A stretch of 8,473 nucleotides of DNA from Hyphomicrobiales bacterium. Lineage in GTDB: Bacteria > Pseudomonadota > Alphaproteobacteria > Rhizobiales > Beijerinckiaceae. Below the pieces are notes generated by a model. That model was not told where the DNA came from and searched no databases. It worked only from the letters and a program-made list of their open reading frames with translations. Each line of letters opens with the position of its first letter. The first letter of the stretch is position 1. Location: the NCBI GenBank assembly GCA_025363375.1, contig JANYDZ010000589.1, forward strand, positions 1 through 8,473, in the 5' to 3' direction. Shown here one piece after another: positions 1-6,785 of this stretch. The position numbers and the translations under genes were made by a program.

Positions 1-816
1 GTACGCGGGATGCAGGGTCGCCAGCGCCTTGATGTGGCGGACGCCGTCGTCGCGGTCTATTTTGAAATCAAACCATTTTCCGCGCGAGCGCAAAACGCCT
101 TCCTTGACGCCCAGCAGCGATTGCATCGACGCCGCGCCAAGGCAGACGATCACGTCGGGATTCACCAGCGCGATCTGGCGGCGGATAAACGGCAGGCAGA
201 CCGCGGTTTCCTGCGGCGTCGGCGTGCGGTTGCCCGGCGGGCGCCAGGGCGCGACGTTGGCGATATAGACCTGCGCGCGGTCGAGACCGATGGCGGCGAG
301 CATCCGGTCCAGCAATTTTCCGGCGCGGCCGATAAACGGCACGCCCTGACGATCTTCGTCCTCCCCGGGCGCCTCGCCGATGAGCATGATCTTCGCGTGC
401 GGATTGCCGTCGGCAAACACGAGGCGGCTGGCGCTGCGCTTGAGGCCGCAGCCCTCGAACGCTTCGAGCGCGGCGCGCAGTTCATCAAGGGTCCTGGCGG
501 CCAGCGCGCTTTCGCGGGCCGATTGCGTGAAGGCTTCCTGCGTCAGCGCGGCGGCGGTCGGCGGCGCCTGTCGCAATTGTTGCGGCGCGATCGGCGCACG
601 GCCCGCGCCCGCCACAGGCGCGACGCTCTGGAGGGGCTCGGGCGGCGACGGCCTGGCGGCGGCCGCGCGCCTGGCGAGTTCCGCCGCGCAATCGGCGAAA
701 CGGTCGTGCGCCTCGCCGTCCACGACAATATCGACGCCCATCTCGACGTACCAGCGCATGATCCGCGCGAGTTCGTCGACGGACAGGCTGTCGGCTGGGG
801 GCGGGGCGTGGAACAT
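1..816 (-). CDS. Family 4 (SPO1 polymerase-like) uracil-DNA glycosylase, 3' end cut by window edge
   Basis: It removes uracil from DNA as the first step of base excision repair, in the cytoplasm. The visible 272 residues start at ATG 816-814 and are still open at base 1. Residues 1-110 are an N-terminal extension with an Ala/Pro-rich linker (about 50-90). The glycosylase fold follows: GEAPGEDED at 147-155 is the family 4 motif A with the water-activating region, followed by PFIGRAGKLLD and PWRPPGNRTPTPQE (190-203). HPAY at 269-272 begins the motif B loop, truncated by the edge. Cysteines at 123, 207 and 225 match three of the four expected 4Fe-4S ligands; the first is Phe120. It diverges from ETF-QO. 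No strong ribosome site precedes ATG 816, so the start is only likely. The family call is firm. Confidence 0.93.
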   Translation of the reverse strand, partial: MFHAPPPADSLSVDELARIMRWYVEMGVDIVVDGEAHDRFADCAAELARRAAAARPSPPEPLQSVAPVAGAGRAPIAPQQLRQAPPTAAALTQEAFTQSARESALAARTLDELRAALEAFEGCGLKRSASRLVFADGNPHAKIMLIGEAPGEDEDRQGVPFIGRAGKLLDRMLAAIGLDRAQVYIANVAPWRPPGNRTPTPQETAVCLPFIRRQIALVNPDVIVCLGAASMQSLLGVKEGVLRSRGKWFDFKIDRDDGVRHIKALATLHPAY

Positions 817-852
817 GCGGGCAGGATAGCGGCAATGGCCGGAAATTTCGAG

Positions 853-885
853 CCCCGGCCTGGCCCCGGCTTGGCCCAGGCTTGG
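853..885. repeat. Three tandem 11-bp repeats in the divergent promoter region
   Basis: Three adjoining units read ccccggcctgg, ccccggcttgg and cccaggcttgg, at 853-863, 864-874 and 875-885. Each differs from its neighbour by one base. The period is about one helical turn, so a protein binding each unit would sit on the same DNA face. The array lies between the divergent glycosylase and ETF-QO genes. Whether it binds a regulator is inference. Confidence 0.7.
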
Positions 886-900
886 TATCTGCCCCATAAG
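871..900 (+). promoter_or_regulatory. Weak promoter candidate for ETF-QO
   Basis: TTGGCC at 871-876 and CATAAG at 895-900 are separated by 18 bp and resemble a poor sigma-70 type -35/-10 pair. They point toward the ETF-QO start 66 bp downstream. The -35 overlaps repeat units 2 and 3 of the 11-bp array. Matches to consensus are partial, so this is only a candidate. Confidence 0.25.
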
Positions 901-966
901 CCGCATTGGCGCGCGAGCCGGGACGGTTTAGGAATTCCACCGACCTTGCCTCATTCGGAGCCGCAA

Positions 967-2640
967 ATGGCCGATATGGACCTTCCTGAACGCGAAGCCA
1001 TGGAATTCGACGTCGTCATCGTAGGCGCCGGCCCCGCCGGGCTGGCGGCGGCGATCCGGCTGAAACAGCTCGCGCCGGAAACGACCATCGTCGTCGTCGA
1101 GAAAGGCTCGGAAGTCGGCGCGCATATCCTGTCGGGCGCGGTGATCGATCCGATCGGCCTCGACCGGCTGCTGCCGGACTGGCGCGAAGACCCGGCGCGT
1201 CCCCTCTCGACGCAGGTCAGCGAAGACCGTTTCTACTTGCTCGGTCCCTCGGGCGGGCTGCGCCTGCCGAATTTCCTCATGCCGAAGCTGATGAACAATC
1301 ACGGCAATTTCGTCGGCTCCCTCGGCAACGTCTGCCGCTGGCTGGCCGCACGGGCCGAAGCGCTGGGCGTCGAAATCTATCCGGGCTTTGCGGCGACGGA
1401 AGTCCTTTACGGCGAGAAGAGCGAAGTTGTGGGAATCGCCACCGGCGACATGGGCGTCGGCCGCGACGGCAAACCCAAAGGCGGTTTTACGCGCGGCATG
1501 GAATTGCGCGGCAAGTACACTTTGTTTGGCGAAGGCGCGCGCGGCTCGCTGTCGAAATCGCTGATCGCGAAATACAATCTTGGCGCAGGCCGCCAGCCGC
1601 AAAAATTTGGCATCGGCCTGAAAGAACTTTGGCAACTCGATCCCGCCCGGCACCAACAGGGCCTTGTGCAGCATTCCTTCGGCTGGCCGCTGGATAATTC
1701 CACCGGCGGCGGCTCGTTTCTCTATCACATCGAAAATCATCAGGCCGTCGTCGGCTTTGTCGTGCATCTCAATTACACGAACCCCACGCTGTCGCCCTTC
1801 GACGAGTTCCAGCGCTTCAAGACCCATCCGATGATCGCGCCGACCTTCGAGGGCGGCAAGCGCGTCGCCTATGGCGCGCGCGCCATCACCGAAGGCGGCT
1901 GGCAGAGCGTGCCAAAACTGGTGTTTCCCGGCGGCGCGCTGATCGGCTGCGCGGCGGGTTTTGTGAACCTGCCGCGCATAAAAGGTTCGCACAACGCGGT
2001 GTTGTCGGGGATGCTCGCGGCGGAAAGCGTCGCCGCGGCGCTGACGGCCAAACGGGCCGGCGACGTGATGACGGATTACGAGGAGGGCTGGCGCGACGGC
2101 GACATCGGCCGCGATCTGCGCGCGGTGCGCAACGTCAAGCCGTTGTGGTCGAAGTTCGGGACATATCTGGGCATCGCTCTTGGCGGCCTCGACATGTGGT
2201 GCCATCAGATTCTTCGGCTGTCGCCCTTTGGCACGCTGCAACACGGCAAGCCCGATCACTTGACATTGAAGCCGCTTTCGCAGGTCAAACCCATCGTCTA
2301 CCCCAAGCCCGACGGCAAAATCTCCTTCGATAAGCTCTCCTCGGTGTTCATTTCCAACACCAATCACGAGGAAGACCAGCCGGTGCATCTGCGCCTGAAG
2401 GACGCGTCGATTCCGGTGGCGAAAAACCTTCCCGAATTCGGCGAGCCCGCGCGGCTTTATTGCCCGGCGGGCGTCTATGAAATCGCCTACGACGACGAGG
2501 AGAAAAAGACCGGCCCGAAATTCGTCGTCAACGCGCAGAATTGCGTGCATTGCAAAACCTGCGACATCAAGGACCCCGCGCAGAACATCGAATGGACGTG
2601 TCCGGAGGGCGCGGGCGGCCCGAATTATCCCAATATGTGA
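967..2640 (+). CDS. Electron transfer flavoprotein-ubiquinone oxidoreductase (ETF-QO)
   Basis: This membrane-associated FAD and 4Fe-4S enzyme takes electrons from reduced ETF, loaded by acyl-CoA and other dehydrogenases, and passes them to ubiquinone. It has 557 residues, normal for the family. The N-terminus carries the FAD-binding Rossmann motif VVIVGAGPAGLAAAIRL (16-32), then EKGSEVGAHILSGAVIDP (45-62). GEGARGSLSK at 188-197 is a second conserved FAD-domain stretch. GCAAGFVNLPRIKGSHNA (327-344) is a strongly conserved ETF-QO block. The C-terminal ferredoxin-like domain has the cluster cysteines C499, C526, C529 and C532, followed by the family tail (PEGAGGPNYPNM). C544 is an extra cysteine close by. 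ATG 967 was chosen because GGAG (957-960) sits six bases upstream and the protein then starts as homologues do; the frame stays open far upstream only because it runs antisense to the glycosylase gene. Confidence 0.97.
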   Translation: MADMDLPEREAMEFDVVIVGAGPAGLAAAIRLKQLAPETTIVVVEKGSEVGAHILSGAVIDPIGLDRLLPDWREDPARPLSTQVSEDRFYLLGPSGGLRLPNFLMPKLMNNHGNFVGSLGNVCRWLAARAEALGVEIYPGFAATEVLYGEKSEVVGIATGDMGVGRDGKPKGGFTRGMELRGKYTLFGEGARGSLSKSLIAKYNLGAGRQPQKFGIGLKELWQLDPARHQQGLVQHSFGWPLDNSTGGGSFLYHIENHQAVVGFVVHLNYTNPTLSPFDEFQRFKTHPMIAPTFEGGKRVAYGARAITEGGWQSVPKLVFPGGALIGCAAGFVNLPRIKGSHNAVLSGMLAAESVAAALTAKRAGDVMTDYEEGWRDGDIGRDLRAVRNVKPLWSKFGTYLGIALGGLDMWCHQILRLSPFGTLQHGKPDHLTLKPLSQVKPIVYPKPDGKISFDKLSSVFISNTNHEEDQPVHLRLKDASIPVAKNLPEFGEPARLYCPAGVYEIAYDDEEKKTGPKFVVNAQNCVHCKTCDIKDPAQNIEWTCPEGAGGPNYPNM

Positions 2641-2649
2641 GGCTTGCGG

Positions 2650-2671
2650 GCGCGGCGCGTCGCCGCCGCGC
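2650..2671. terminator. GC hairpin between convergent genes, possible two-way terminator
   Basis: Arms gcgcggcg (2650-2657) and cgccgcgc (2664-2671) pair perfectly over 8 bp around a 6-base loop. The hairpin fills most of the 33-bp gap between the convergent stops of ETF-QO (2640) and the binding protein (2674). No T-run follows on either strand, so intrinsic termination is uncertain. Confidence 0.4.
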
Positions 2672-2673
2672 GC

Positions 2674-3711
2674 TCATTGCTGCGCCTGTTGATAGAGGCG
2701 GCGCACGCGGGCGACGACGCCGGCGGGAACGGCGTAGGCGGCGGCGAAAATTTTTGTCACCGCTTCCGCCTCGATCGGAGCGACGGTGAGCGTCTGCCTT
2801 CGCGCGTCGGCGATGAACTCGGGATCGGCGTAGGTCTCCATGAAGGCCTTGCGCATCGCTTCGACGCGCGCCGGGGGCACGTCCGGCCCCATCATGTAGA
2901 CGTAGCCGGACTTCAGGAAAGCCGTCGTCAGATCGAGCAGCATGCGGTCTTCGGGCGCGCTCGCCTGATCGAGCGCCCACGGCACGTCGGGAAATTCCGG
3001 CAGCGGCGCGGCGCCGAATTGCAGCAGCAGGCGCAGCCGTCCCGCTTCGTACTCCTTGCCGTAAAGGCGTTTCATCGCGTCGACCGGCATGGCGGGATAG
3101 CCGTCGATCTCGCCGCGCTCGAGCGCGAGCATGGCGTCGTTGAGGCTCTTGTGGCCTGCGATGCCCTTGATCCTGGCGCCAAGCGCGTCGTTGACGGCGG
3201 CGACGATGAGCGAATTGGCCTGACCCGGCGCGATCGTCGCCTGCACGGTGACGCGCTCGCGCAGGTCGCGCCAGTTTTTCACCGGCGTGTCCGAGCGCAC
3301 GAGCATGAACATGTTGTAGGAAGCGATCGAGGGCAGCCAGTTGATGCGCGTCACATCGAGCGGCGGCGAATTGGGATCCAGCAGCGGCTGATATGGCAGC
3401 GCCGATCCGAGCGAACCCACGCTCGTCCCATCCTGCGCCGTGAGCGAAACGACGCGCCGGGCCGCCAGGTAGCTGCCGGCGCCGGCGACATTCTGCGCGA
3501 TCACCTTTGGCTCGCCCGGCAAATGTCTGCCCAGATGGCGCGCGATGGTGCGGCCGTAAAAATCATAGGTTCCGCCGACCTCCGACCCAATGACGATGGT
3601 TACGGTTTTGCCGGCGTAGAAATCGGCGATGGGATCGGCCGCGGCGGCGCCGGCGACGGCGGCGAGGCACAGAGCCGAAACGCGCGCAACCCCGCGCAAG
3701 AATCCGTGCAT
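2674..3711 (-). CDS. TctC/Bug-like periplasmic solute-binding protein, Sec-exported, orphan
   Basis: It probably binds a small organic acid or similar ligand in the periplasm, as extracytoplasmic subunits of tripartite tricarboxylate transporters do. It has 345 residues. Residues 1-25 are a signal peptide (basic HGFLRGVAR, hydrophobic core, Ala-rich end) with likely cleavage GAAAA/DP. The mature start DFYAGKTVTIVIGSEVGGTYD (30-50 region) followed by NVAGAGSYLAARR (74-86) is typical of the TctC-like branch whose members begin with a FYxGKT motif. ATG 3711-3709 was chosen because GGAGG (plus-strand 3717-3721) lies five bases upstream and the signal peptide starts there; an in-frame ATG at 3912 would bury it. 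It is divergent from the P450 gene and lacks adjacent TctA/TctB genes, so it may use a distant permease or act in sensing. The ligand is unknown. Confidence 0.9.
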   Translation of the reverse strand: MHGFLRGVARVSALCLAAVAGAAAADPIADFYAGKTVTIVIGSEVGGTYDFYGRTIARHLGRHLPGEPKVIAQNVAGAGSYLAARRVVSLTAQDGTSVGSLGSALPYQPLLDPNSPPLDVTRINWLPSIASYNMFMLVRSDTPVKNWRDLRERVTVQATIAPGQANSLIVAAVNDALGARIKGIAGHKSLNDAMLALERGEIDGYPAMPVDAMKRLYGKEYEAGRLRLLLQFGAAPLPEFPDVPWALDQASAPEDRMLLDLTTAFLKSGYVYMMGPDVPPARVEAMRKAFMETYADPEFIADARRQTLTVAPIEAEAVTKIFAAAYAVPAGVVARVRRLYQQAQQ

Positions 3712-3766
3712 GTTCGCCTCCGTCCGCGCGCCGCGCCCGCTTGAGAACCCCGCGCGGTCGGCGCCG

Positions 3767-3796
3767 ATTAGATCATGGATCGCGCGCTCGCAACAA
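3767..3796 (-). promoter_or_regulatory. Promoter candidate for the minus-strand binding protein gene
   Basis: On the minus strand, TTGTTG (plus 3791-3796, within CTTGTTG) and TCTAAT (plus 3767-3772, five of six matches to TATAAT) are spaced by 18 bp. Transcription would start near 3759, giving a leader of roughly 48 bases before the ATG at 3711. It overlaps a 25-bp dyad at 3780-3804. Confidence 0.4.
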
Positions 3797-3804
3797 GCGC
3801 GCGA
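3780..3804. promoter_or_regulatory. 25-bp dyad, candidate operator in the divergent promoter region
   Basis: tcgcgcgct (3780-3788) and agcgcgcga (3796-3804) are perfect 9-bp inverted arms around a 7-base centre. The dyad covers the -35 region of the candidate minus-strand promoter and lies 107 bp before the P450 start, where one regulator could control both directions. GC-only dyads arise often by chance in this composition. No regulator gene is in the window. Confidence 0.35.
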
Positions 3805-3910
3805 CCGCGAAGGCGCAAGCGCCGCGCGGGTTGGCGGGGCGGCGGCGATCTGCCACAAGCTGGCGCGGCGTCCCCTGGCTGGAACGGGAGCGCCGCGCGA
3901 CGAGGCGACC

Positions 3911-5080
3911 ATGGAACCTTTCGACCTCTACTCCCCCGCAATCGACGCGGATCCATTCCCCGCTTACGCGCGTCTGCGCGAGGAATACCCCTGTTACTGG
4001 AGCGACAGCGCGCAATTGTGGATTCTCTCGCGCTACGACGACATTTCCCGCGCGGCGCAGGATTGGGAAAGCTTTTCTTCAACCGGCGGCAATCTCATCG
4101 ATGAATTGCCCGGCCGGGCCGGCGCGACGCTCGGCACCACCGATCCGCCGCGCCATGACCGGTTGCGCGCGCTCAGCATGAAGGCTTTCTCGCGCAAGAG
4201 CGTGGAACAGCTTGTCGCGCCAACGCTGGAACTCGCCGACCGCGCGCTCGACGCCCTGCTGGCGAAAAAGCACTTCGAATTTGTCGAGGATTTTTCCAGT
4301 CGGATCACCGTCGGGCTGTTGTTTCGGCTGATGGGCCTGCCGGCGCGCGATCACAACGACATCCGCCGCAAGGTGATCCTCGCGGTCTCCACCGACAAGA
4401 AAGCGAAAGGCCGGACGCGGGAACATATCGACGCGTTCAAATCGCTCGCGGACTTCCTGGCCGCCGAAGTCGCCGAACGCCGCAAGACCCCGACCGACGA
4501 TCTCATCAACCATCTCGCCGAAGCCGAGATCGACGGCGACCGCCTGACCGAACGCGAAATTGTCATGACGACGGCGACGTTTGTCATGGCGGGCGTTGAA
4601 TCGCTGTCGAGCTTCATGAGCGTTTTCGCGCTCAACCTGCATGATTTTCCCGACGCGCGCCGCGCCGTTGTCGCCGACGCCGCGATGCTGGCGCCGGCCA
4701 TCGAGGAATCCCTGCGCTTCAACACCTCCGCGCAGCGCTTCAAGCGCGTTCTTGCGCGGGATGTCGAACTGCACGCAAAGGTCATGCGCAAGGGCGACAA
4801 GGTTGCGCTCGCCTATGGCTCCGGCAATCGCGATCGCCGCAAATTTCCCAACCCGGACGTTTACGACATCGAACGGCGCCCGCAGGGCCATCTTGGCTTC
4901 GGCGCGGGCAAACATTTCTGCCTTGGCAGCCAGATGGCGCGGCTGGCGACGCAAACCGCCATGCGGCGCTTTCTGGAGCGGATTCCCGACTTTCATCTCA
5001 CGAATGGCGGGATCGCGTGGAATTCCTCGTCGAACTTCCGCAGCCCGGTCGCATTGCACATGGCGGCGGGAAAAGGTTAA
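3911..5080 (+). CDS. Cytochrome P450 (soluble bacterial class), substrate unknown
   Basis: A haem-thiolate monooxygenase that would oxidise a small organic substrate with O2 and electrons from a ferredoxin-type partner, in the cytoplasm. It has 389 residues, usual for soluble bacterial P450s, and no membrane anchor. TTDPPRHDRLRALSMKAFS (76-94) is the conserved C-helix region, with H82 and R86 in the usual haem-propionate contact motif. The I-helix reads AGVES (227-231), with serine where most have the catalytic threonine. The ExxR pair is E266/R269. The haem loop is FGAGKHFCLG (330-339) with C337 as iron ligand. ATG 3911 was chosen because GAGG (3902-3905) is five bases upstream and homologous sequence begins there. 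A binding protein gene follows after 29 bp, probably in the same operon. No ferredoxin or reductase gene is in view. The CYP family could not be assigned by eye. Confidence 0.95.
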   Translation: MEPFDLYSPAIDADPFPAYARLREEYPCYWSDSAQLWILSRYDDISRAAQDWESFSSTGGNLIDELPGRAGATLGTTDPPRHDRLRALSMKAFSRKSVEQLVAPTLELADRALDALLAKKHFEFVEDFSSRITVGLLFRLMGLPARDHNDIRRKVILAVSTDKKAKGRTREHIDAFKSLADFLAAEVAERRKTPTDDLINHLAEAEIDGDRLTEREIVMTTATFVMAGVESLSSFMSVFALNLHDFPDARRAVVADAAMLAPAIEESLRFNTSAQRFKRVLARDVELHAKVMRKGDKVALAYGSGNRDRRKFPNPDVYDIERRPQGHLGFGAGKHFCLGSQMARLATQTAMRRFLERIPDFHLTNGGIAWNSSSNFRSPVALHMAAGKG

Positions 5081-5109
5081 GTCGCAAGTTGTCAACACGG
5101 GGAACGCTC

Positions 5110-6084
5110 ATGTCAAACGCCAGCCGCCGCACGCTCCTCGCCGGCGCCCTCGCGCTGCCTTTTGCCGCCCGCGCGCAAACGCCCGGCTGGCCAAACGGGC
5201 AGACCATCAAGCTGACGGTTCCCTTCGCGCCGGGCGGTTCGGTCGACGCCATCGCGCGATTGACCAATCCGGGCCTGCAGCAACGGCTTGGCACGACGGT
5301 CATCGTGGAAAACCGCGCCGGCGCGGGCGGCGCGACCGGGGCCGCCATGGTCGCGAAATCCCAGCCCGACGGGCTCAACTGGCTTTATGTGTTCGATTCC
5401 CACGCGGTGCTGCCGAGCCTTCTGCCATTGCCTTTCGACGCGAAGAAGGACCTTGAACCGGTCATGCTCATTGGCACGGCGCCCATGGTGCTGGCCTGCC
5501 ATCCCTCGCGCCCCTACAAGACCTTCGCCGATGTGGTCAAGGACGCGAAGGCGCGGCCCGACACGGTGAATTTTGGCACGGTCGGCAATGGCAGCCTCGG
5601 CCATCTCTCCATGGTTCTGCTCGGCAAGAAGGCGGCTTTCACGGCGCGGCATGTGCCCTATCGCGGCGGCGGGCCGGCCATCACCGACGCGGTGGGCGGG
5701 CATATCGACCTCATCATCGGCTCGGCCGCCCTGCTCGCGGCGCAGATCGAGGCCGGCGCGTTGCGCCCGTTGTTGCAGACCGGCCCGGTCCGCCTGTCCA
5801 ATCTCGCCGGCACGCAAACGGCGAAGGAAGCCGGTTTTCCGGATTTCGAGGCGCTGGCCTGGTGGGGCGTGTTCGCGCCGGCGGGCACGCCAAAACCCAT
5901 CCAGGAACGCTTCCTCAAGGAGCTCGACGCGACCCTCCACGACGCCAATGTGACCAAAGTGATGACCGAAACCCAGCAGATCACCTTGCTGCGCCAGGGC
6001 CCCGAAGAATTCCGCAAATTCTTCGCGGAGCAGATGAACATCTGGGGCGCTGTGGTGCGCGAGAACGACATCAAGCCGGATTGA
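5110..6084 (+). CDS. Bug/TctC family periplasmic solute-binding protein with Tat-type signal
   Basis: A periplasmic receptor that typically binds carboxylates or related small molecules. It has 324 residues. The N-terminus SRRTLLAGALAL (5-16) is a twin-arginine-like signal and cleavage is likely after ARA (20-22). The mature protein shows the Bug signatures: IKLTVPFAPGGSVDAIAR (33-50), VENRAGAGGATGA (66-78), NFGTVGNGSLGHLS (154-167) and VPYRGGGPAITDAVGGHID (182-200). ATG 5110 was chosen for the signal peptide start and the GGGGAA stretch at 5099-5104; the frame opens earlier at 5017 only inside the P450 gene. It is 29 bp downstream of the P450 stop, so co-transcription is likely and its ligand may be the P450 substrate or product. 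It differs strongly from the other binding protein in this window, so the two are not recent duplicates. Confidence 0.95.
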   Translation: MSNASRRTLLAGALALPFAARAQTPGWPNGQTIKLTVPFAPGGSVDAIARLTNPGLQQRLGTTVIVENRAGAGGATGAAMVAKSQPDGLNWLYVFDSHAVLPSLLPLPFDAKKDLEPVMLIGTAPMVLACHPSRPYKTFADVVKDAKARPDTVNFGTVGNGSLGHLSMVLLGKKAAFTARHVPYRGGGPAITDAVGGHIDLIIGSAALLAAQIEAGALRPLLQTGPVRLSNLAGTQTAKEAGFPDFEALAWWGVFAPAGTPKPIQERFLKELDATLHDANVTKVMTETQQITLLRQGPEEFRKFFAEQMNIWGAVVRENDIKPD

Positions 6085-6110
6085 CACGCTGTCCGCGCCG
6101 GCCCCAGTAG
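6081..6110 (+). promoter_or_regulatory. Promoter candidate for xseB
   Basis: A perfect TTGACA (6081-6086) overlaps the stop codon of the binding protein gene. A weak -10 (CAGTAG, 6105-6110) follows at 18 bp. It would give xseB its own transcript, sensible for a housekeeping gene behind an accessory operon. The poor -10 keeps confidence low. Confidence 0.3.
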
Positions 6111-6142
6111 GGTTTTGAAAATCATTGAAACAGGCCGCGCCG

Positions 6143-6391
6143 ATGACCGACAAACCCGCCGAACCCGCCTCGCTCAATTTCGAGACGGCCCTCGCCGAAC
6201 TCGAAAAGATCGTCGATCAGCTCGAAAAGGGTCAGGCGCCGCTTGAGGATTCCATCAAGCTTTACGCGCGCGGCGAGGCGCTGAAGAAACATTGCGAGAC
6301 GCTGCTGAAAAGCGCCGAGTCGCGTATCGAGAAGATCACGCTTGCGGCGGACGGCAAGGCCAGGGGAACCGAACCGCTCGACGTTGGATGA
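6143..6391 (+). CDS. xseB: Exodeoxyribonuclease VII small subunit
   Basis: XseB binds the large subunit XseA to form exonuclease VII, which degrades single-stranded DNA to oligonucleotides during repair. The protein has 82 residues, the usual length. The family core runs through nearly all of it: NFETALAELEKIVDQLEKG (11-29), then LEDSIKLYARGEALKKHC (33-50) and a final helix of LLKSAESRIEKI form. The pattern is two helices folding as a coiled hairpin. ATG 6143 was preferred over an in-frame TTG at 6125; AGG at 6132-6134 lies eight bases upstream of it. It follows the binding protein gene by 58 bp and is followed by a strong hairpin. xseA and dxs, a common neighbour in rhizobia, are not in the window. 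Confidence 0.95.
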   Translation: MTDKPAEPASLNFETALAELEKIVDQLEKGQAPLEDSIKLYARGEALKKHCETLLKSAESRIEKITLAADGKARGTEPLDVG

Positions 6392-6407
6392 ACGCCGCAA
6401 AAGCAGA

Positions 6408-6436
6408 AGCCCCGATCCGGGGGATGGATCGGGGCT
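6408..6436. terminator. Strong hairpin after xseB, probable terminator
   Basis: Arms agccccgatcc (6408-6418) and ggatcggggct (6426-6436) pair perfectly over 11 bp around a 7-base loop. It starts 17 bases after the xseB stop. No T-run follows on the plus strand; on the minus strand a T-containing stretch (ctgctttt) follows, so it could also stop leftward transcripts. Confidence 0.65.
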
Positions 6437-6457
6437 CCAGGCTTCGGAAACACGCGG

Positions 6458-6496
6458 CCGCCGGACAATCGGCTGGGGGGAAGCGTCGTCCGGCGG
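6458..6496. repeat. Inverted repeat, 9-bp arms
   Basis: ccgccggac at 6458-6466 is the exact reverse complement of gtccggcgg at 6488-6496, with 21 bases between. It lies just past the xseB hairpin. It could be a second termination structure, an RNA stem or a protein site; nothing decides between these. Confidence 0.4.
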
Positions 6497-6785
6497 TTCG
6501 CGTCTCCGGTTGCGGGTGCTCCGCGTTCAAGCAGGCGGTCGGACGCTCGCACAAACACGGGTTCGAGGAAACCGGCGTTTGCCAACGCCGTTCACTGCTT
6601 GTTTGCAGGACGCGTCCCAATTGCCGAAAATCGAAGATTGAATTGTGGCGGTTTTTAAAGATTGCCTGGCAAGCGGTTGATTTTACGCGGCGGGTCGCTG
6701 GCGTGACGCGGGATTGAATCAATTGACGCGGTAAAACACGTCGGGAAAGTTTTTGCTGCAACAGGCTTGAGCGAAGCCGGAGTTT

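Noticed and set aside
10..966. Plus-strand frame extending ETF-QO by 319 residues upstream
   Set aside because: It runs antisense to the glycosylase gene, is Arg/Ala-rich without motifs, and ETF-QO similarity plus a ribosome site begin at 967.
928..2550. 540-residue minus-strand ORF
   Set aside because: It is antisense to ETF-QO and has no recognisable motif; such frames are common in G+C-rich genes.
2644..3744. 366-residue plus-strand ORF
   Set aside because: It is antisense to the signal-peptide-bearing binding protein gene and has shadow-like composition.
4079..5098. 339-residue minus-strand ORF
   Set aside because: It is antisense to the P450 gene, whose haem, ExxR and I-helix motifs are intact.
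5113..6177. 354-residue minus-strand ORF
   Set aside because: It is antisense to the Bug protein gene and has no family features.
6555..6590. Possible tRNA T-arm (gggttcgag)
   Set aside because: The flanking bases do not form a T-stem and no acceptor or anticodon arm could be drawn.
6336..6761. 141-residue minus-strand ORF in the gap after xseB
   Set aside because: It overlaps the xseB end and two hairpins, and its composition looks random.
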